Part shown: one piece after another, positions 58,117 through 64,000 of the stretch
Layout: each line of letters starts with the position of its first letter
Position numbering within the stretch: position 1 is the first letter of the stretch
Source of the DNA: Chitinolyticbacter albus
GTDB taxonomy: Bacteria > Pseudomonadota > Gammaproteobacteria > Burkholderiales > Chitinibacteraceae
DNA length: 64,000 bases
NCBI RefSeq assembly: GCF_024437655.1
Contig: NZ_JANBVF010000022.1
Coordinates: 48,869-112,868, forward strand
Direction: 5' to 3'
The notes under the pieces: generated by a model
Seen by the model: the letters and a program-made list of their open reading frames with translations, nothing else
What the model was told of the DNA's origin: nothing
Databases searched by the model: none
Program-made: the position numbers and the translations under genes

Positions 58117-60651
58117 TTACGGTTTGCGTACTAAAAGCAGATACATCTGGCCATGCATGGTCGGGAAAAGGGCGCGGAACGCCAAATCGACATCGACCAG
58201 ATGCCGGATCCGGTTCGGGCCGAACTGCTGCAGATCGAGTTCGTAGCTGATGGCCTCCGGCATGAGGCCGATGGGGCGCAATTCTTCCACGACCAGGCCC
58301 TGCCTGGTTGCGATGGCCTGGACTTCATCGCGCGTGGGCGAATTGCGGCGCATGGCTTCCTTTTGCGCGTGCGAATAGATGGACAGATAAGTCAGGTAGG
58401 GGCACTCGACATCCCAGGTCGACATGATGAAGGCGCCGCCCGGGCTCAGACAGCGATGAATTTCGCCGAATACCTTTTCCATGTCGCCTGTCGGGATGTG
58501 CGCGGCAGTACCCATCATGCAGGTGATCAGATTGAAGCTGTTGTCATCGAACGGCAGCGCACGCGCATCGCCGACGCGAAAATCGGGGTAGCTCGCGGCG
58601 CCGAATTTTTTGCGGGCAAAGGCAACCGCTTCGGGTTCGATATCCACGCCGAAGGCTTCAATGCCAAGGCTGGTCAGCAACGATGGGTAGCGGCCGGTGG
58701 CAGCGCCGATATCCAGACTGCGCTTGAAAGGGCCGTAGCGCTTGATGCAATCGAGCACATGAATCAGCTCGAGCGATTTCTTTGCTTCATCCTCCGGCAC
58801 CGAGGCGTCGTAACGCATATAGACCGCTTCGTTGTAATCCAGCCCCGGATCGCCCTGACGCGTGGGGTTTTCCAGCGCATGCTCGGCGATCACATCCAGA
58901 ATGCGCCGCCGGTCTTCGGCGGTGACAGCCAGCTCCTTCGAGCGCGCGCGCAGGATCGGGTGCAGCGAGGTGTCCACCTCGGCCATGCGTGGCACGTCCG
59001 GCCCGAGCAGGCCCAGCAGCAAGCTGTCATACCAGTCGATGTTTTCCAGCGGTTCCAGCACTTCGCCCTGGCGCGCCTCGGCCCGGTCTAGCTGTTCCAG
59101 CCGAGTGAATACGTCCCGATAGTTGGGGCTGAAGGTGAACACCACTTCGTAGTACTTGCGGGCTTCGGCCAACTTGCCGTTGTCCTCGAAGGCCCGACCC
59201 ATGCTATAGAGCGCGCGCTTGGCCTCTCCAGTCACTTGTTGCTCGCGCGCGCGGCGGAACGACGATTTGGCTGCAAATTCCAGCCCGGCCTTCGAGAACG
59301 CTTCTCCGGCACACGTCAGGCTCTCCAGCTTCAGTCCTTCCTCCTGACTGGCCCAGACATAATGCCAGGCGGCTTGCCGCCAAGCCTTTTGGGCTTCGAA
59401 TATTTGCGCCAGCAGATAGTGGCTCTGATGGTGATGCGGGAAGGCTGCGGTATCGTCCACCAACAACTGCCGTGCCAGCTCGTGGCAGGCTTGCTGCCCG
59501 ATCAGCTCGGCCCAGCCTTGCAGCCGTTGTACCGCGTACTCGATAAGGCCGTGGCGGCGAAAGGCATCGACGGCCTGGCGGGCACACTCCAGCGCCTTGA
59601 GTTGGGTGCCTGCGCTGGCAACGCGGTTTTCCAGCGCCAGCAGCGCATTCATGGCGGCATCGTTGATGTAGTTGCGCACCACGCGCAAGGTTCCGTCGCC
59701 CGATCCGATGATCAGCAGCGAGCCATCGGACGACATCGCGGTGGCCCAGACCTCGCCGCCGGCATCCACCGACCATAGCAGCCGGCCTTCACTGTTGACG
59801 ACATAGGCGCGGCCGTCGAACGACCCCAACGCGGCGGTGCCGCGCGATGAAACGGCAGCCCCGCAGATTGGGCGCTGGGAGATGACTTCGGTGTACCGCG
59901 CGGGTTGATTCTGCCGCGGGTTCAGGAACATCGCACGGCCATCGCGCAAGCCGATCACGCCCCAGGCGCCATCCCGTGACAATGCCGTGTGGTAAGCGCC
60001 GGTATCACATGCATGCTCAGCCACAACGTTCATGTTGCCGTCGAACAAGGTGACCGAGCTGTCGTACGCCGCGGCCAGAATGCGGTCGCCACTGGCGGAC
60101 ATCGAGACACCATAGACGCCGGCTTCGCCCACGCGGGCCCGCGCGAATTCCTGGAATCGACCATCGGTTTCCTGGAACACGTAGACCTGATTGTTCCAGC
60201 AGCCAGCCACCAGCCGTTTGCCGTCGTCGGACAGCGCCACGCTCCATACCGGAGCATCGAGCTGCACGCGCCACAATTCGTTGCCAGCTCGGTCAAAGAC
60301 CAGAATGGCCCCGGACGAGGGTTGCTTGGTCGCCGTGCCTACCGCCACGCGCGATTCGTCCGCCGAGATGGCGACAGCCCAGGCCTCGCTGTCCAGCGTG
60401 TGTTTCCATTGCAGTTCGCCGGTTTCGGAAAACAGCGCGACCTTGCGATCTATGCTGGCCGCCGCCACCAGCATGGCGGTTGGCGTGGTGGCCACGCAGA
60501 TGATCGCGGCGCCCAGACTACGGCTCCACATTTCGCCCCACGGGGATTCGGGCCAGCCATCCATTTGGCTACGAGCCACGTTGAGCGGGGGAAGCAGCGT
60601 CGGTGCGTCGCTGAAGCTTGAATCAGTAAACAGACTTTGGGCGATATTCAT
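58117..60651 (-). CDS. WD40/PQQ-like propeller - TPR - SAM methyltransferase fusion
   Basis: 844 residues from ATG 60651. Residues about 40-335 hold repeated propeller blades (AWAVAISADESRVAVGTATK; VWSVALSDDGKRLVAGCWNN; WATAMSSDGSLLIIGSGDGT). Residues about 340-530 are helical repeats of TPR type (ALYSMGRAFEDNGKLAEARK). Residues about 600-844 are a class-I methyltransferase: motif I DIGAATGRY near 647, GVDIEPEAV, GDARALPFDDNSF. It lies between the CsaA-like gene and mbtH in the NRPS operon, so it probably methylates the peptide or a carrier-bound intermediate; the propeller/TPR part may dock on the synthetase. I know no standard family with this whole layout. Confidence 0.85.
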   Translation of the reverse strand: MNIAQSLFTDSSFSDAPTLLPPLNVARSQMDGWPESPWGEMWSRSLGAAIICVATTPTAMLVAAASIDRKVALFSETGELQWKHTLDSEAWAVAISADESRVAVGTATKQPSSGAILVFDRAGNELWRVQLDAPVWSVALSDDGKRLVAGCWNNQVYVFQETDGRFQEFARARVGEAGVYGVSMSASGDRILAAAYDSSVTLFDGNMNVVAEHACDTGAYHTALSRDGAWGVIGLRDGRAMFLNPRQNQPARYTEVISQRPICGAAVSSRGTAALGSFDGRAYVVNSEGRLLWSVDAGGEVWATAMSSDGSLLIIGSGDGTLRVVRNYINDAAMNALLALENRVASAGTQLKALECARQAVDAFRRHGLIEYAVQRLQGWAELIGQQACHELARQLLVDDTAAFPHHHQSHYLLAQIFEAQKAWRQAAWHYVWASQEEGLKLESLTCAGEAFSKAGLEFAAKSSFRRAREQQVTGEAKRALYSMGRAFEDNGKLAEARKYYEVVFTFSPNYRDVFTRLEQLDRAEARQGEVLEPLENIDWYDSLLLGLLGPDVPRMAEVDTSLHPILRARSKELAVTAEDRRRILDVIAEHALENPTRQGDPGLDYNEAVYMRYDASVPEDEAKKSLELIHVLDCIKRYGPFKRSLDIGAATGRYPSLLTSLGIEAFGVDIEPEAVAFARKKFGAASYPDFRVGDARALPFDDNSFNLITCMMGTAAHIPTGDMEKVFGEIHRCLSPGGAFIMSTWDVECPYLTYLSIYSHAQKEAMRRNSPTRDEVQAIATRQGLVVEELRPIGLMPEAISYELDLQQFGPNRIRHLVDVDLAFRALFPTMHGQMYLLLVRKP

Positions 60652-60695
60652 TGCAGATCCTCGCAAGGTTCGGTGTGTGTCGGGCAGGGCGCTAT

Positions 60696-61031
60696 TCAAA
60701 ACACCGTCACGCCAAGCGAAACCGCGCTGTTTGGAGTCAGCAATATGGTTTCCCCCTGCGCGCCGGGTACGCCCAGTACCAGCGCTTCCGAGACTTCCGG
60801 ACCCATCTTCTTCGCGCCGAAATTGACGACGCCCACGATCTGCTTACCGATCAGTTCCTCGCGTGAGTAATTGCGGAATGCGCCGCACGACACCTTGATG
60901 CCGACTTCATCGCCGAAGTCGATGCGCAGGCGGTAAGTGGGCTTCTTGGTTGCGGCATCCTCGACGGCCACGATACGGCCGATGCGGATGTCCAAGTTGG
61001 CGAAATTGTCGAACTCGGCAATGGGCTTCAT
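60696..61031 (-). CDS. csaA: CsaA-like tRNA-binding OB-fold protein
   Basis: 111 residues of the EMAP-II/tRNA-binding OB-fold: FANLDIRIGRIVAVEDA, then YRLRIDFGDEVGIKVSCGA, LIGKQIVGVVNF, and GAKKMGPEVSEALVLG. CsaA is described as an export-related chaperone and tRNA binder. Here it is 17 bp downstream of the NRPS gene and 44 bp upstream of the methyltransferase fusion, a strange place for a housekeeping function. Recruitment of a charged tRNA or peptide binder by the NRPS pathway is possible but unproven. Confidence 0.85.
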   Translation of the reverse strand: MKPIAEFDNFANLDIRIGRIVAVEDAATKKPTYRLRIDFGDEVGIKVSCGAFRNYSREELIGKQIVGVVNFGAKKMGPEVSEALVLGVPGAQGETILLTPNSAVSLGVTVF

Positions 61032-61048
61032 GTGGGGTTTCTCCAGTT

Positions 61049-64000
61049 CTAGATATTGGTTGTTGGTGTTGTAAGAAGCTGCGCCACCCCGGCGGGGTGC
61101 TCGGCAGTGGCAAGGTGGAGCATCGGGCCGGCGGCCAGCAACATGCTGTAGTGGTTGCCCGGCACGGTCGCCGTGGTCAGGCTTCCCGCGATCCGTGTTC
61201 GCCAGCCGTCAACCTGGGTGGCGACTGATGTGGCGGCATGCAGCACGGTGAGGTCGCCGCCGAAACGATGCGTTGGGCGATAGCGCAGCATGGCGCGCTG
61301 GTTGGCCTCGAAAACGGCCAGCCGGCGGGCAAGCAATGTGTCGCGCAGCGTATCGGGCAGCAGGCCCGCCTGGCGTGCGGCCGCGATGGCGATCTCGTCG
61401 CGACCGGGGTTCGTTTGCAGGCTGGCGATTGCATCGGCGTCAAGCGGAAGTGGCAGGCCACTGATGCTGGCGATATCGGCCAGGTAGTCGCCAAGTGGCC
61501 ATGACGACGGGCTTTCAACGGCACCCGTCCCCGGTGGCAGGGTATCGAGCAGCACCAGCGATTCGACCGAATGACCGCGTGCTTCCAATTGGCACGCCAT
61601 TTCAAAGGCGACGAGGCCGCCCATGGACCAGCCGCCAAGGCGGTAGGGGCCGGCCGGCTGAATGGCGAGCATCTCCTCGATGTAGCGTTCCGCCATATCC
61701 GCAACATGGTCTTGCGGTGCCGCATCACTCTCGAGTCCCGCGGACTGGAAGGCCACGATGCTGCAGTTGGTCGGTATCGCCTGGGCCAGCGCAAGGTAGG
61801 CTGCGGCACTGCCACCGATCGCATGCACCAGGAAGATGTGCTGAGCAGTGCCATGCCTGAGTGTGACGGCAAGGCTGGTCGAATCCGGAGTGCCATTCTG
61901 GGCACGCTCTGCCAGCGCCCCCAACGAGCCGGTTTCGAACAGGTCTTTCAGTGTCAGCTTCAGCCCATGCTCGCGGCGCAGTCGGTCCACCAGTTGCGCT
62001 GCGAGCAGCGAATGGCCTCCCAGCTCGAAGAAATTGTCTGCCAGTCCGACGCGCTCTAGGCCGAGCATGCTTTGCCACAAGCCGGCAATGAGGTGCTCGG
62101 TCTTGCTTTGCGGCGCAAGGTAATGGCGCGGCTCCACCTGTACGGCGAGGCCGGTCAGCGCCTTGCGATCCACCTTGCCGTTCGGTGTCAGCGGCCATTG
62201 CGCCAGTCGCTGGAATGCGCCCGGTACCATGTAGTCGGGCAGCGAGCCCGCCAGATGGCCGCGCAGCGCTGCCGTGGCAAGCTCCTCGTGCGCAATGTAA
62301 TAGGCAACGATGCGACGCTCGCCGGGCACCTCCTCACGCACGATGGCAACGGCCTGATCGACCTGCGGGTGCTCGGTCAACCGGTTCTCGATCTCACCCA
62401 GTTCGATGCGAAAACCGCGCACCTTGACTTGGTGATCCAGCCGGCCCAGATACTCAATTTCGCCATCGGCCAGCCAGCGAACCTGATCCCCGGTGCGATA
62501 CAGACGCGCGCCAGCCTTGCCCCACGGATCGGCAACGAAACGCTCTGCAGTCAGCCCTGGCCGATTCAGATAGCCCGTGGCGACACCGTCGCCGCCGATG
62601 TAGAGCTCGCCGGCAACGCCGATCGGGCAGGGCTGACCGCTGTCGTCGAGGATACGCAGCACGGTGTTGGCAATCGGCCGGCCGATCGACGTGGAAACGG
62701 CATTTACGCGACGCGTGCTCGACCAGATCGTCGTTTCGGTAGGGCCATACATGTTCCAGAGCGACGATACGCGAGGCAGCAGAGCCTGGATCAGGGCCGC
62801 TGGCAGGGCTTCGCCGCCACACAGCGCCTTTGGCGCCCACGCCGCGGGCCAGGCCGAGGCCAGCATCAGCCAATACGTGGAAGGCGTGGCCTGGATGACC
62901 GTGGCGCCATGCTGCTGTGCCAGCGCCAGCAGCCGATGCCCGTCCGTGGTGTCCGCCTGCTCGGCCAGTACCAGCCTTGCTCCCTGGACCAGGGGCAGGA
63001 ACAGCTCCAGCGCCGCGATATCAAAGGAAACGGAAGTGACGGCCAGCAGGGTATCGGTAGCGTTCAGGCCAGGCTGGGCGGCCATCGAAGTCAGGAAGTT
63101 CACCACGGAACGATGGGCGATCTGCACGCCCTTGGGCTGCCCCGTCGAGCCCGAGGTATAGATGACGTAGGCGGTGTTGCTGGCACATGGCGACGCGGCG
63201 GCGACCTCATCCGTGACTTTAGGCGTGTCGGCGTCGAGCAACAGCATCGGCACGGCCTGCCCGGCGAACAAGGCGGCATTGCCCTGGGTGGTGACCACGA
63301 CCTGACACGCCGCATCGTCCAGCATGTAAAGCAGGCGTTCGCGTGGATAGGCTGGATCCATTGGCACATAGACGCCACCGGCCTTCAAGGTACCCAGCAG
63401 CGCTGCGACAAGGTCGGCCGAACGCGCGAGGCAGATCCCCACGCAGCGCTCAGGGCCGACGCCGTGCTGGCGCAAGCGCCGTGCCAACTGTTCTGCACGC
63501 GCGTTCAAGGCCCGGTAGCTGAGCGTTTCGGCGCCGCAGACCAAGGCGACAGCATCGGGCGTGCGTTCCACCTGATGCTCGAACAGCGTATGCAGACACA
63601 TTTCCTCGTCATACGGCTGCAATGTGTCATTCCAGTCGTGCAGCAATTGCTGCAGATTTGCCTCGGTCAGCAATGGCAACTTGCAGATGCGCGTGTCCGG
63701 AGCGCGACTCGCTCCAGACAGCAGGGTTTCGAACGCCACGGCGAGCCGCTCGATAGTGGCGGCGTCGAACAGGTCGCGGTTGAACTCCCAGCGCGCGTGG
63801 TAGCCGTTGCCAAGCGACGGTGACATTTCCAGTGTCAGCTCGAACTTGGCCGACGCGGCCTGCAGCGGCAGCATCTCTACCGTTACACCCGGCAGCACGA
63901 ACTCGGGCAACCCGGTGTTCTGCAAGGTGAACATCACCTGGAACACCGGCGCACGGCTCAGATCGCGCGGCACGTTCAGCGTTTCCACCACCTTCTCGAA
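61049..64000 (-). CDS. Non-ribosomal peptide synthetase, terminal C-A-T-TE module, cut by window edge
   Basis: At least 983 residues; the frame is open to base 64000, so the gene starts outside. Numbering from the GTG at 63991: end of a condensation domain (1-115); adenylation domain 125-620 with YTSGSTGQPKGV (279-289), MYGPTETTIW and catalytic Lys606 in NGKVDRK; carrier domain with the phosphopantetheine Ser661 in ELGGHSLL; thioesterase with Ser789 in GWSMGG. Reading the ten specificity positions gives D-I-L-Q-L-G-M-I-W-K, which resembles glycine codes. The TE makes this the last module, releasing the peptide. Downstream genes are CsaA-like, methyltransferase fusion and MbtH. Confidence 0.95.
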   Translation of the reverse strand, partial: FEKVVETLNVPRDLSRAPVFQVMFTLQNTGLPEFVLPGVTVEMLPLQAASAKFELTLEMSPSLGNGYHARWEFNRDLFDAATIERLAVAFETLLSGASRAPDTRICKLPLLTEANLQQLLHDWNDTLQPYDEEMCLHTLFEHQVERTPDAVALVCGAETLSYRALNARAEQLARRLRQHGVGPERCVGICLARSADLVAALLGTLKAGGVYVPMDPAYPRERLLYMLDDAACQVVVTTQGNAALFAGQAVPMLLLDADTPKVTDEVAAASPCASNTAYVIYTSGSTGQPKGVQIAHRSVVNFLTSMAAQPGLNATDTLLAVTSVSFDIAALELFLPLVQGARLVLAEQADTTDGHRLLALAQQHGATVIQATPSTYWLMLASAWPAAWAPKALCGGEALPAALIQALLPRVSSLWNMYGPTETTIWSSTRRVNAVSTSIGRPIANTVLRILDDSGQPCPIGVAGELYIGGDGVATGYLNRPGLTAERFVADPWGKAGARLYRTGDQVRWLADGEIEYLGRLDHQVKVRGFRIELGEIENRLTEHPQVDQAVAIVREEVPGERRIVAYYIAHEELATAALRGHLAGSLPDYMVPGAFQRLAQWPLTPNGKVDRKALTGLAVQVEPRHYLAPQSKTEHLIAGLWQSMLGLERVGLADNFFELGGHSLLAAQLVDRLRREHGLKLTLKDLFETGSLGALAERAQNGTPDSTSLAVTLRHGTAQHIFLVHAIGGSAAAYLALAQAIPTNCSIVAFQSAGLESDAAPQDHVADMAERYIEEMLAIQPAGPYRLGGWSMGGLVAFEMACQLEARGHSVESLVLLDTLPPGTGAVESPSSWPLGDYLADIASISGLPLPLDADAIASLQTNPGRDEIAIAAARQAGLLPDTLRDTLLARRLAVFEANQRAMLRYRPTHRFGGDLTVLHAATSVATQVDGWRTRIAGSLTTATVPGNHYSMLLAAGPMLHLATAEHPAGVAQLLTTPTTNI

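Overview
The window is a GC-rich bacterial chromosome segment. Gene content (acnB, mfd next to a YecA-type SEC-C gene, a PIN-PhoH gene, NasS/NasT-controlled nitrate assimilation, a chromosomal NRPS operon) fits a betaproteobacterium, plausibly of the Neisseriales. That placement is inference; no rRNA or tRNA gene is visible.

Layout. 1-2264: 3' part of acnB, closed by a strong terminator. 2423-7712: an AT-richer accessory strip. It starts with a frameshifted tyrosine-integrase fragment, carries a LysR regulator divergent from a small operon (pirin, isochorismatase-like hydrolase, SnoaL-like protein, periplasmic-binding-type protein without a signal peptide or permease), and ends in debris of three IS families (IS30-, IS481- and IS110-like). 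7921-19459: nitrate assimilation. nasT-nasS lie on the plus strand, ggt lies between, and narK-nirB-nirD-nasA-cobA lie on the minus strand behind a leader with ANTAR-type AACGGC hexaloop hairpins and an overlapping intrinsic terminator. 19703-30277: mostly housekeeping genes (yecA-like, mfd, rlmB, serB) plus a MASE1-PAS-GGDEF-EAL protein, a WG-repeat exported protein and a GNAT-GNAT-pentapeptide fusion.

30490-48091 (all minus strand) is the most unusual region. A SARP/BTAD regulator is followed by an approximately 15.6-kb run of tightly packed genes: a small conserved protein; a 1261-residue protein with three different peptidase domains (trypsin-like, permuted NlpC/YiiX-like, papain-like); two proteins that look like the trypsin-co-occurring domain family Trypco2; a subtilisin-like protease; two large unrecognised proteins; four members of one paralogous family, the last with a tail of about 34 Thr-Gly dipeptides from a hexanucleotide repeat; and finally a ParA-type ATPase. 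No member has an obvious signal peptide. I read this as one regulated, probably intracellular, multi-protease system that I cannot assign to a described pathway.

48356-55218: phoH, bcp, dcd, an AraC regulator with a LysE exporter, an aldo/keto reductase and cysS, with a 118-bp MITE-like element at 52530-52647. 55413-57728: a kinase-HDOD-GAF signalling protein. 57903-64000 (minus strand): the end of an NRPS operon. The terminal module (C-A-T-TE, glycine-like specificity code) runs off the window and is followed by a CsaA-like OB-fold protein, a WD40-TPR-methyltransferase fusion and an MbtH protein.
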